Source: UBA3069 sp050633465 (GTDB taxonomy: Bacteria; Pseudomonadota; Alphaproteobacteria; Rhodobacterales; Rhodobacteraceae). From it: DNA of 64,000 nt. The notes beneath the pieces are model-generated. The model was given only the letters and a program-made list of their open reading frames with translations, was not told where the DNA came from and did not search any database. Of this stretch, positions 8,235-15,980 are shown piece after piece (positions within the stretch are counted from its first letter, which is position 1; every line of letters begins with the position of its first letter). The DNA is taken from positions 1 to 64,000 of the forward strand of contig JBOEGO010000031.1 in NCBI GenBank assembly GCA_050633465.1, given 5' to 3'. The position numbers and the translations under genes are program-made.

Positions 8235-9123
8235 TGCTGCCCGCACCCATGCGCACGCGCAAACGCTTGATGCGGCGGGGGTCTGCCTCGACCACCTCGA
8301 ATTCGGGGCCGTCGGGGTGTTTCACCACCTCTCCGCGCACCGGAACGCGGCCCGCCAGCATGAACACCAAACCACCCAGAGTGTCGATTTCCTGTTCGTC
8401 GATCTCGTCCGTGTCGGTCAGCGATGTGCCGATCACGGTTTCGAACTCCTCTAGCGGGGTTTTGGCCTGCACCAGCCAGACCCCCGGTTTCTGTTCGACC
8501 CACATTTCGGTTTCTTCGGTGTCGTGTTCATCCTCGATCTCGCCAATGACCTGTTCGATCAGATCCTCGATCGTGACCAAACCATCAACCCCGCCGTATT
8601 CGTCAATCACCAACGCCATGTGGCGACGTTCGTTCTGCATTTTCTGCAAAAGGACACCAATCGACATCGACGGTGGCACGAACAACAGCGGCCGCAGCAT
8701 GGATTTGAGATCGAACTCGGGCGCGCCCGAACCGTTGAACCCGTGTTTCAGTGCGAAATCTTTTAGATGGATCAACCCGCGCGGGCTGTCCATCGTGCCC
8801 TCGTATACCGGCAGACGGGTCAGGCCGGTGTCGCGGAACAGTTCGACCAGCTCTTCTTTGCTGATGTCCATCGGAACGGCGGTGATATCGGCCTTTGGCA
8901 CGGCCACGTCTTCGACCCGCATCCGGTGCAGGTTCAGCACGCTGTGGCTGACGGCGGGTGTGGCCAGATCCGGTTCCGGCTCTGCTTCCTCGCCGACATC
9001 CGTGGGGCTAAGCGCACCGATGATGCGCATAAAAAACCCCGTGCGGGGCTGGCTGTCACTCGTCTCGTCCTGTGATTGCGCGCTTTGCGCCGCAATAGAA
9101 GACCCGTCGCTTAAGTCGGACAT
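8227..9123 (-). CDS. CorC/HlyC-type CBS-domain protein with transporter-associated domain
   Basis: A 298-residue soluble protein of the CorC/YbeX/HlyC family. A variable N-terminus is followed by VEDVAVPKADITAVPMDI, which opens the paired CBS domains, with RLPVYEGTMDSPRGLIHLKD and ALVIDEYGGVDGLVTIEDLI as the diagnostic segments. The C-terminal CorC domain (LGGLVFMLAGRVPVRGEVV) follows. Family members are linked to magnesium/cobalt efflux, but in this operon (phoH-ybeY-corC-lnt) a role around the envelope or ribosome is equally possible. It overlaps lnt by 8 bases, so the two are probably translated together. Confidence 0.92.
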   Translation of the reverse strand: MSDLSDGSSIAAQSAQSQDETSDSQPRTGFFMRIIGALSPTDVGEEAEPEPDLATPAVSHSVLNLHRMRVEDVAVPKADITAVPMDISKEELVELFRDTGLTRLPVYEGTMDSPRGLIHLKDFALKHGFNGSGAPEFDLKSMLRPLLFVPPSMSIGVLLQKMQNERRHMALVIDEYGGVDGLVTIEDLIEQVIGEIEDEHDTEETEMWVEQKPGVWLVQAKTPLEEFETVIGTSLTDTDEIDEQEIDTLGGLVFMLAGRVPVRGEVVKHPDGPEFEVVEADPRRIKRLRVRMGAGSNG

Positions 9124-9158
9124 GATACCTTTCCAAATACGGGTCTGTGACCCAGAGT

Positions 9159-9650
9159 TTACGAATATGGGTCCGATAGCCCCAGTTTGCCAAGTATGTC
9201 TACCTCAACCTGCTCCATCAAAGTGGCATCTTGGTCACGGATGTGGTCATAACCCAAAAGATGCAAACAAGCGTGAACAATCAGGTGCGTCACATGGTCG
9301 GCCAGGGGTTTTTGCGCTTCTGATGCCTCGCGCAGGCATGTTTCATAGGCAATTGCGATATCGCCCAGTTCAGGATCAGGACCATCGGGCAGGTCCGGCA
9401 CCGCGCCGTCAGCATCCGCCGCGCGGTCCTCTGATGGCCAGCTTAGCACATTGGTGGCCACGGGTTTTTCGCGAAAATCACCGTTCAATTCGGCGATGCG
9501 GGCATCATCACAGCCCATGACGACGATTTCCCAATCATCCGCCACCAGACCCAGATGCGCCAGCGTGGCCTGCGCGCCGCGTTCGGCCAGCGCGGGTAGA
9601 TCCGCAGTTTCCCAACGCGGATCTTCGATCATGGTGTCAGTCAGGGTCAC
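9159..9650 (-). CDS. ybeY: Endoribonuclease YbeY (rRNA maturation factor)
   Basis: A single-strand endoribonuclease acting in 16S rRNA 3'-end maturation and ribosome quality control. The 163-residue protein carries the zinc motif HACLHLLGYDH (H-x3-H-x5-H) near residue 130 and the family pattern ATNVLSWPS. It begins with GTG at 9650; the N-terminus MTLTDTMIEDPRW fits relatives better than the internal ATG at 9632. It lies 35 bases upstream of corC and just after phoH, the usual alphaproteobacterial order. Confidence 0.95.
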   Translation of the reverse strand: MTLTDTMIEDPRWETADLPALAERGAQATLAHLGLVADDWEIVVMGCDDARIAELNGDFREKPVATNVLSWPSEDRAADADGAVPDLPDGPDPELGDIAIAYETCLREASEAQKPLADHVTHLIVHACLHLLGYDHIRDQDATLMEQVEVDILGKLGLSDPYS

Positions 9651-9685
9651 GCGTTCAGGCCTGTTACAAAGGGGTCAGGGGCTGG

Positions 9686-10693
9686 TCAGCCCTTGGCATC
9701 CTCTGCCTCATAGGCCTCGATGATCGCCGCCACAAGCGGGTGTCGCACCACATCCTTGGAGGTGAAGTAGCTGAAACTGATCTTGTCGATATGTTTCAAC
9801 AGACGTTCGGCATCATGCAGGCCCGATGACACGCCACGCGGCAGGTCAATCTGGGTGCGATCCCCCGTGATCACCATGCGCGATCCCTCGCCCAGACGGG
9901 TCAGGAACATTTTCATCTGCATGGTTGTGGCATTCTGCGCCTCGTCCAGCACCACATAGGCATTGGCCAGCGTGCGCCCGCGCATGAATGCCAAAGGCGC
10001 GATTTCGATGCGCTTTTCCTCGATCATCTTGGCGGCCTGTTTGCCAGGCAGAAAATCGTTCAGCGCATCGTATAGCGGCTGCATATAGGGGTCGACCTTG
10101 TCCTTCATGTCACCGGGCAAATAGCCCAGCTTTTCGCCCGCTTCGACCGCAGGGCGCGACAGGATGATGCGATCCACCTGCCCGTTGATGAACATATTCA
10201 CGCCCACTGCCACCGCCAGATAGGTTTTGCCCGTGCCGGCAGGGCCGATGCCGAAATTCAGCTCGTTGGCAAACAATGACTGCACATAGGCCTTTTGCGC
10301 ATCGGTGCGCGGCTCGACCAGCTTGCGCCGCGTTTTGATTTCAACCTTGCCGCCCTTGAACATTTCCAACTGGGCAGCGGGGGTTTTCGCCTCTTCGCCA
10401 TGCATGCGCAATTCGCGGTCCACATCGCCCGATTCCACGTCTCGGCCTGCCTCCAAACGCTCATACAATGCGTTCAGAACGGTTTCGGCCTCGGCTGTGG
10501 CGACGGCATCGCCCATCACGGCCAACTGGTTGCCCCTCCGCAAAATCTGCACACTTAGCTTCTGTTCGATATCTGCAAGGTTCTTGTCATAAGGACCGCA
10601 AAGATCAATCAGCAGACGGTTATCCGGAAATTCGAGTCGAACCTCGGAGAGAGGATTCGGTTCGGACGGAGCGGGCAGAATACTTGTAGGCAA
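9686..10693 (-). CDS. phoH: PhoH-family ATPase
   Basis: A cytoplasmic ATPase of the PhoH/YbeZ family, functionally linked to YbeY and RNA metabolism. The 335-residue protein has a KH-like N-terminal part and a P-loop NTPase domain with GPAGTGKTYLAVAVG, then VVLDEAQN (Walker B) and the segment ITGDRTQIDLPRG that typifies PhoH. The start is the TTG ending at 10693: it is preceded by AAAGGAGAGC at good spacing and no in-frame ATG gives a full domain. It heads the phoH-ybeY-corC-lnt series. Confidence 0.94.
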   Translation of the reverse strand: MPTSILPAPSEPNPLSEVRLEFPDNRLLIDLCGPYDKNLADIEQKLSVQILRRGNQLAVMGDAVATAEAETVLNALYERLEAGRDVESGDVDRELRMHGEEAKTPAAQLEMFKGGKVEIKTRRKLVEPRTDAQKAYVQSLFANELNFGIGPAGTGKTYLAVAVGVNMFINGQVDRIILSRPAVEAGEKLGYLPGDMKDKVDPYMQPLYDALNDFLPGKQAAKMIEEKRIEIAPLAFMRGRTLANAYVVLDEAQNATTMQMKMFLTRLGEGSRMVITGDRTQIDLPRGVSSGLHDAERLLKHIDKISFSYFTSKDVVRHPLVAAIIEAYEAEDAKG

Positions 10694-10785
10694 TCAGCTC
10701 TCCTTTGCATGAGGTGCCACTATATGGTGCCTGTCTTGGCCCCTGTTGGCAATAGATATGGGTATGGTGACGCCAGCATGACAAC

Positions 10786-10822
10786 AAAAAGGGCCGCAGG
10801 AAATATCCCACGGCCCATTTTT
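10786..10822 (-). terminator. Terminator after the small lipoprotein gene
   Basis: GGGCCG (10791-10796) and CGGCCC (10811-10816) form a stem which on the minus strand is followed by TTTTTGTTG. It lies 19 bases past the stop of the 104-residue lipoprotein gene and separates that gene from phoH. Confidence 0.7.
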
Positions 10823-10840
10823 TCAACATTTTGTCGTGAT

Positions 10841-11155
10841 TTACAGCGGATCGCTGATCGTTTCCGAACTTTTGTATGGGCCGGTCGCCGTGTTTGGCGG
10901 TGCCGCACCGGAACAGACCGGCTTGCCGTATTTGTCCAGACGCTGCGACAGGTATCCTTCGATCCCGTCATCAATGATCCAGTGATCGCAACCGTTCGGG
11001 TCAACCCAAACGCCCGCAACCATGGTCGACAGGTGATGTTTCTTGAAGCCATAGTCGATGGTCTTGTTCGTCTTGACCTGGCCCATGCCACCTTCGCCAC
11101 ATGCCGAAACAAGTCCGGCAATCGACAGGGCCGCGAATGCTTTTACCATTTTCAT
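10841..11155 (-). CDS. Small predicted lipoprotein with a W-[VI]-D-P-x-G-C module
   Basis: A 104-residue protein of unknown function. The N-terminus MKMVKAFAALSIAGLVSACG is a lipoprotein signal with the lipobox LVSAC, so Cys19 is the likely lipidated residue. The middle reads VWVDPNGCDHWIIDDGIEGY and then GKPVC. The same module occurs in the adjacent upstream gene as VWIDPDGCEHWVMDDGFEGY followed by GIPVC. The two conserved cysteines, about 26 residues apart, could form a disulphide. The gene follows the OmpA-like gene by 12 bases and ends in its own terminator, so the two form one transcription unit. Confidence 0.8.
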   Translation of the reverse strand: MKMVKAFAALSIAGLVSACGEGGMGQVKTNKTIDYGFKKHHLSTMVAGVWVDPNGCDHWIIDDGIEGYLSQRLDKYGKPVCSGAAPPNTATGPYKSSETISDPL

Positions 11156-11167
11156 TGATACGTCCCC

Positions 11168-11761
11168 TTAGCGAATGCAGATGATTTCAACACGGCGGTT
11201 TTTTGCCATGCCGGATGCTGAATTGTTCGGGGCCGCAGGCATCCGTTCGCCATATCCACGCACGTCAACAATTTTCGCACCGATGCTTTGCGCCACACCT
11301 GCAACCGTGTTGGCACGGTTATAGCTAAGCTTCATGTTGTATTCATCGCTGGCGCGGCTGTCGGTATGACCCGCCACGATATAGGCGCGTGCGCCCGACT
11401 GACGGAAGAAGTTCTTCAACTGCTCAACACCGTTGCGCGACAGTTTGTAACTGTTTGTTGCAAAATACTGATCCGAATTCAGAACGCCACATACGTTGCC
11501 GCGGCGGCAAACCGGAATGCCCTGACGGGTGACGTGCGGCGTCATATAGCCTTCGAAACCATCGTCCATGACCCAGTGTTCACAGCCATCCGGATCAATC
11601 CAGACTGTCGGCGCATAACGCTCGTTGGTCACGTTTCTATCTGTCGGAGCCAGCAAAATCGATTGCGCCTGAGCGGTATTCGCACCAGCAAGCCCCATTA
11701 TCAGAACCGCAGCAACCAAGGCCGCCATGTTCCGAACTGCGTTGGATATCTTTGTCACCAC
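11168..11761 (-). CDS. OmpA-family protein with the same W-[VI]-D-P-x-G-C module
   Basis: A 197-residue exported protein. A signal peptide (AALVAAVLIMGLAGANTAQAQ) is followed by a module reading VWIDPDGCEHWVMDDGFEGY and GIPVC, then an OmpA-like peptidoglycan-binding domain with YIVAGHTDSRASDEYN, LSYNRANTVA and ENRRVEI-type ending (KNRRVEIICIR). I take the GTG at 11761 as start because of AGGGTAG upstream; an ATG at 11728 is possible. The protein is probably periplasmic, held to the cell wall. Together with the downstream lipoprotein it interrupts the usual miaB-phoH adjacency. Confidence 0.85.
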   Translation of the reverse strand: MVTKISNAVRNMAALVAAVLIMGLAGANTAQAQSILLAPTDRNVTNERYAPTVWIDPDGCEHWVMDDGFEGYMTPHVTRQGIPVCRRGNVCGVLNSDQYFATNSYKLSRNGVEQLKNFFRQSGARAYIVAGHTDSRASDEYNMKLSYNRANTVAGVAQSIGAKIVDVRGYGERMPAAPNNSASGMAKNRRVEIICIR

Positions 11762-11951
11762 AGCTACTACCCTATTTCAATTATCCCCCAGAAAAGCCCC
11801 AAATTCTAAAATTGGCAGCGGCGCTTTTCATCTAACAGCCTTAAGGATGTAGGAAATTTCCCAAAGAGTGAAGCAAAAACTAACGGTTTATTGTGTCTAA
11901 TATGGAAACGACGCCTGTTTTGGCCGTGTTTGGGGTGACCTCGGGGCGGCT

Positions 11952-13277
11952 TCACCCCTGGATTAGCTCTCCGGCCAGTGAATTGGTGCCGCTGTCCACG
12001 ATCCGCACGCGGCGCACCTGCCCTTTGGCCTCCATCGGTGCGATGGCATGAACCGCGTGCAGGTAATCGGATTTGCCGATCATCTGACCTTCACGGCGGC
12101 CCGGTTTTTCAAACAGAACATTCACTTCGCGGCCCACCATTGAATCCTGCACCGCGCGCTGTTGCTGGGTGATCAACGCCTGAAGCCGTTGCAAACGTTC
12201 GGTTTTCACCTCTTCGGACAGTTGGGCGCGCTCGGCTGCCGGGGTGCCCGGACGGGTGGAATACTTGAACGAGTAGGCCTGCCCGTAATTCACTTCGCGG
12301 ATCAGGTTCATCGTATCCTCGAAATCCCGGTCGGTTTCTTCGGGGAAGCCGACGATAAAATCGCCTGACAGCAAAATATCAGGGCGTGCGGCACGGATGC
12401 GCTCGACCAGACGCAGGTATTGTTCCGCCGTGTGGCTGCGATTCATCCGCTTCAAAATGCGGTCGCTGCCAGATTGCACAGGCAGATGCAGATAGGGCAT
12501 CAATTTGCTGCATTCGCCATGCGCCGCGATCAGATCGTCATCCATATCGTTGGGGTGGCTGGTGGTGAAACGAATCCGTTCCAGCCCGTCAATGTCGTTC
12601 AGCGCCCAGATCAGACGGGCAAGCCCCCAAGTGCCGCCCTCGCCATCACCATGATAGGCGTTGACGTTCTGCCCCAGCAGGGTGATTTCGCGCACCCCGC
12701 GTTCGACCAGATCGCGGGCTTCGTCCAGAATGCGGCCCACCGGGCGGCTGACCTCGGCCCCGCGCGTATATGGCACCACACAAAAGGCGCAAAACTTGTC
12801 ACAGCCCTCTTGCACGGTCAAAAATGCCGACGGGCCGCGCATCGCCTTGGGGCGGTTTTTCAGCTTTTCAAATTTGTCTTCCTCGGGGAAATCTGTGTCC
12901 AGCGCCTTTTCGCCTTGCTGGATTTTTGCCTCCATCTGGGGCAGGCGGTGGTAACTTTGCGGCCCGACCACCAGATCGACCAGCGGCTGACGGCGCATGA
13001 TTTCCTCGCCCTCGGCCTGGGCCACACAGCCCGCCACACCGATTTTCAGATCGGGTTTGGCATTTTTGAATTCACGCATCCGGCCCAGTTCGGAATACAC
13101 TTTTTCCGCCGCTTTTTCGCGGATGTGACAGGTGTTCAGCAGGATCATATCCGCATCCGCCGGGCTGTCGGTTTCGACATAGCCAACACCGCCCATGGCC
13201 TCGGCCATACGCTCGCTGTCATAGACGTTCATCTGACAGCCATAGGTTTTGATATACAGCTTCTTTGGCTCGGCCAT
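11952..13277 (-). CDS. miaB: tRNA-2-methylthio-N6-dimethylallyladenosine synthase
   Basis: A radical-SAM methylthiotransferase that makes ms2i6A37 in tRNAs reading U-starting codons. The 441-residue protein has the N-terminal domain (YIKTYGCQMNVYDSERM, with the second cluster cysteines in NTCHIREKA and GVAGCVAQAEG), the radical-SAM motif GCDKFCAFCVVPYTRG (C-x3-C-x2-C), and a C-terminal TRAM domain. It starts at the ATG ending at 13277. The gene is divergent from the hypothetical gene at 13387. Confidence 0.97.
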   Translation of the reverse strand: MAEPKKLYIKTYGCQMNVYDSERMAEAMGGVGYVETDSPADADMILLNTCHIREKAAEKVYSELGRMREFKNAKPDLKIGVAGCVAQAEGEEIMRRQPLVDLVVGPQSYHRLPQMEAKIQQGEKALDTDFPEEDKFEKLKNRPKAMRGPSAFLTVQEGCDKFCAFCVVPYTRGAEVSRPVGRILDEARDLVERGVREITLLGQNVNAYHGDGEGGTWGLARLIWALNDIDGLERIRFTTSHPNDMDDDLIAAHGECSKLMPYLHLPVQSGSDRILKRMNRSHTAEQYLRLVERIRAARPDILLSGDFIVGFPEETDRDFEDTMNLIREVNYGQAYSFKYSTRPGTPAAERAQLSEEVKTERLQRLQALITQQQRAVQDSMVGREVNVLFEKPGRREGQMIGKSDYLHAVHAIAPMEAKGQVRRVRIVDSGTNSLAGELIQG

Positions 13278-13386
13278 GACACATTTCCCGTCGCGGTTTC
13301 AGGCCGCGCGTATACTGTGCAAGGGCGCGGCTTGCAATGCGCGCGGTTTTGGCGGATTCTGCGCGGCAAAGGCGAAAAGAGGCAAC

Positions 13387-14256
13387 ATGCAGTATTCAGG
13401 CATCAAGGATTTCCTGTCCAAGGGGCGCGACGCATTGGCCAAAGGGCCGGTCGCCATGATCTTTGTCGAGGATGAGGTGGAAATTGATTCCACCATCCGC
13501 CACCACATTGAAATCGGGTTCAAACCCGTGTTGGTGTTCATGCCCGCCGCGTTCAGTCTGGCCAAAGACACCACGGACAAGGTCCACCGGATTGATTACG
13601 AAATGACCCGCCCCGGCGCGCTGGAGGATGCGGTGAATGCCGTGATCGACGCCGCGCCCGGCCTGTGGATGTATTACTGCTATAACGCCGAATACCTGTT
13701 TTATCCGTTCTGCGAATCCCGCGATGTGGGTGAAATGCTGGCCTTTCACACCGAAGAGCGCCGCGACGCCATGCTGGCCTATGTTGTTGATCTATATGCG
13801 GGCGACCTGAACCAGCACGGAAATGCCGTATCACTAGAGGATTCGTTCATCGACAGGTCCGGCTATTACGCATTGGCCCGCCCCGATGCGGCCAACCACA
13901 ACCACCCCAAGGAACGGCAGCTGGATTTCTTTGGCGGGCTGCGCTGGCGTTATGAGGAACACATTCCCGCGCGCCGCCGCAAAATTGATCGTATCGCGCT
14001 GTTCAAATCCGCTGCGGGGCTGAAACTGCGTGACGACAACACGTTCGAGGAAGAGGAATACAACACCTATGCCTGCCCGTGGCATCACAACCTGACGGCG
14101 GCAATATGTTCGTTCCGCACCGCCAAGGCGTTGAAAACCAACCCCGGTTCGACCTTTGATATCGAAACCTTTCGCTGGCACAACTCCACCCCGTTCGAAT
14201 GGCATTCGCGCCAGTTGCTGGATCTGGGGCTGATGGAACCGGGCCAGTGGTTCTAG
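13387..14256 (+). CDS. Conserved hypothetical protein, possibly glycosyltransferase-like
   Basis: A 289-residue soluble protein that I do not recognise with certainty. It begins MQYSGIKDFLSKGRDALAKG at an ATG preceded by AAAGAGG. The N-terminal part, VAMIFVEDEVEIDSTIRHHI followed by GFKPVLVFMP, resembles the first strand and helix of GT2-type glycosyltransferases, and a basic-acidic middle carries HNHPKERQLDFFGGLRWRYE, similar to glycosyltransferases with an EHIP-type loop. There is no signal peptide or membrane segment. It stands alone between divergent miaB and convergent fabI, so the context gives no function. A glycosyltransferase-like role is a tentative inference. Confidence 0.75.
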   Translation: MQYSGIKDFLSKGRDALAKGPVAMIFVEDEVEIDSTIRHHIEIGFKPVLVFMPAAFSLAKDTTDKVHRIDYEMTRPGALEDAVNAVIDAAPGLWMYYCYNAEYLFYPFCESRDVGEMLAFHTEERRDAMLAYVVDLYAGDLNQHGNAVSLEDSFIDRSGYYALARPDAANHNHPKERQLDFFGGLRWRYEEHIPARRRKIDRIALFKSAAGLKLRDDNTFEEEEYNTYACPWHHNLTAAICSFRTAKALKTNPGSTFDIETFRWHNSTPFEWHSRQLLDLGLMEPGQWF

Positions 14257-14319
14257 ATCTGCGGTTTTAGATTGGTGGTTTCAGATTGGTGTTTTCCGAT
14301 TTGCGGCTTCAGGGGTTTG

Positions 14320-14341
14320 GGGCTGGCGATCAAACCAGCCC
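14320..14341. terminator. Hairpin between the converging hypothetical gene and fabI
   Basis: GGGCTGG (14320-14326) and CCAGCCC (14335-14341) form a 7-bp stem between the two converging genes. There is no T-run. Just to the left, the phrase AGATTGGTG is repeated twice in tandem (about 14270-14295). Confidence 0.35.
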
Positions 14342-14347
14342 TGAAAC

Positions 14348-15136
14348 TTACAGGTTTTCCTGCTGTGGCATCCCCAGCACATGATACCCGCCATCAACGT
14401 GGATGATTTCACCCGTGGTGAACGCACCCGCATCCGATGCCAGATAAACAGCCGTGCCGCCCACGGCCTCTAGCGTGGCGTTGGACCGCAGCGGCGCGTT
14501 TTGCTCGGCGTGTTTATAGGTCTTGCGCGCCCCACCAATGGCCGCACCCGCCAGTGTTTTCATCGGCCCCGGCGAAATCGCGTTCACGCGGATGCCATCG
14601 GGACCAAGGTCATTGGCCAGATAGCGCGTGGTCGATTCCAGCGCCGCCTTGGCCACGCCCATCACGTTGTAATTCGGCACAACCGTATTGGACCCCTGAA
14701 AGGTCAGCGTCGTGATGCTGCCGCCTGCGTCTTTCATCAACGGATAGGCGCGCCGCGCCACCTCGACCAGAGAATAGGCCGAAATATCCATCGAGTTTTT
14801 GAAATTGGCGCGGCTGGTGTCCATGAACCGGCCCGTCAGTTCCGATTTGTCGGAAAATGCGATGGCATGGACCACGAAATCAATGCTGTCCCAGCGGGCC
14901 GACAGCGCCTCGAATGCCGTATCCAGTGACGCGTCGTCGGTCACGTCCACATCGACCATGAAATCGCTGCCCACGGTGGCGGCCAAAGGCTCCAGCCGCT
15001 TGCCGAATGCCTCGCCCTGATAGGTGAACGCCAGTTCCGCCCCGGCCTCGTGCATTGCCTTGGCAATCCCCCAGGCGATCGAGCGTTCATTGGCCACACC
15101 CATTACCAGCCCGCGTTTTCCGGTCATCGAAGTCAT
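14348..15136 (-). CDS. fabI: Enoyl-[acyl-carrier-protein] reductase (NADH)
   Basis: Catalyses the last reduction of type II fatty acid elongation. The 262-residue SDR-like protein has the FabI nucleotide site GVANERSIAWGIA, the segment VVHAIAFSDKSEL, and the catalytic Tyr and Lys in PNYNVMGVAKAALE (Y-x6-K). SPGPMKTLAGAAIGG is the substrate-loop motif. It begins MTSMTGKRGLVMG at the ATG ending at 15136. It lies close to fabB-fabA and irr, as in many Rhodobacterales, but is separated from fabB by an unrelated plus-strand gene. Confidence 0.96.
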   Translation of the reverse strand: MTSMTGKRGLVMGVANERSIAWGIAKAMHEAGAELAFTYQGEAFGKRLEPLAATVGSDFMVDVDVTDDASLDTAFEALSARWDSIDFVVHAIAFSDKSELTGRFMDTSRANFKNSMDISAYSLVEVARRAYPLMKDAGGSITTLTFQGSNTVVPNYNVMGVAKAALESTTRYLANDLGPDGIRVNAISPGPMKTLAGAAIGGARKTYKHAEQNAPLRSNATLEAVGGTAVYLASDAGAFTTGEIIHVDGGYHVLGMPQQENL

Positions 15137-15394
15137 ATCAAATCCTCATAAACTGCCCGTGATGTCGCCCATTTACCGCGGATCGTCAAGGTTGCGTGCC
15201 GCCGCAAAGAAGCCGCCTAAGGCGCGCAAACCGGCGGCAAAGCGCGCCCGCTGCTTGGGCGACCAGCCCGTCAGCTACGCCCCCCCCAGCGCCGGGACCA
15301 TGCCCCCCGCGCAACAAACGCTGCGGCATTCGGACCGATCAGCTCAAAAAATTTCGTTGTTCAATAGCCGTCTTCAAAACGCTATATTTACCCT

Positions 15395-15928
15395 ATGACC
15401 GATTATGCCGCGCTTATCGCTACGTGCGAAGCCGATACAAACGCGCTTCGCCATAACCTGAAAGAGGCTCACCGGCTGAAAGGCAAATCCGCACACCACC
15501 ACGAGCTTTGGAAAAGGTCCGCCGCAGCTTTCCGCGAATACAACTCACCACTCTATGATCTGGTCGCACAATGCCTCAGGGACGGGCTTCTGCACGATGA
15601 CGATTTGCGCAGGTTTGCCTTCGCATATATCGACCAGGACCCTTATTTCTTTAGATCAGGCTATATGCTGGAAAGCATATTGCAGCGAGTAAAGAAGCTG
15701 TCCCTCTCGCCCACTGAAAAGGCATCGCTTCAACGGCTGCTGCTCAATCGTATCGAGAACGCAGCCCTACGCAGCTTTCGCCGGATCTGCCAATTGATCC
15801 CCATGATCGACAGCGACCCCCTGCGCGAGGCGGTCCGCGACCGCGCGAGATCGACCGACCCCAGTGTGAAACGCCGCGCTGAATTTGCGCTGCGCTATTT
15901 TCCGACAGGACACCACGCCAGGGCATGA
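15395..15928 (+). CDS. Hypothetical protein of 177 residues
   Basis: An all-helical-looking soluble protein without a recognised domain. It starts MTDYAALIATCEADTNALRH and is rich in charged residues; the C-terminal third (IENAALRSFRRICQLIPMID, then DPSVKRRAEFALRYFP) resembles HEAT-like helical repeats. There is no signal peptide or membrane segment. The codon mix is less GC-extreme than in the neighbouring fab genes, and the ribosome-binding site is weak, which would fit an acquired or weakly expressed gene. A perfect bidirectional terminator follows immediately. The gene splits the fabI and fabB-fabA blocks. Nothing nearby suggests a function. Confidence 0.7.
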   Translation: MTDYAALIATCEADTNALRHNLKEAHRLKGKSAHHHELWKRSAAAFREYNSPLYDLVAQCLRDGLLHDDDLRRFAFAYIDQDPYFFRSGYMLESILQRVKKLSLSPTEKASLQRLLLNRIENAALRSFRRICQLIPMIDSDPLREAVRDRARSTDPSVKRRAEFALRYFPTGHHARA

Positions 15929-15932
15929 AAGC

Positions 15933-15959
15933 AAAAAGGGGGCAGCGCGCCCCCCTTTT
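15933..15959. terminator. Bidirectional terminator between the hypothetical gene and fabB
   Basis: AAAAAGGGGGC (15933-15943) and GCCCCCTTTTT (15949-15959) form a perfect 11-bp inverted repeat with a 5-nt loop. It has a T-run in both directions and lies between two converging genes. Confidence 0.88.
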
Positions 15960-15980
15960 TCATTCCGTTCATCGCAACAA

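Noticed and set aside
12420..13475. A 351-residue plus-strand open frame
   Set aside because: Antisense to miaB, with no domain and low-quality composition. High GC leaves long open frames on the opposite strand throughout the window.
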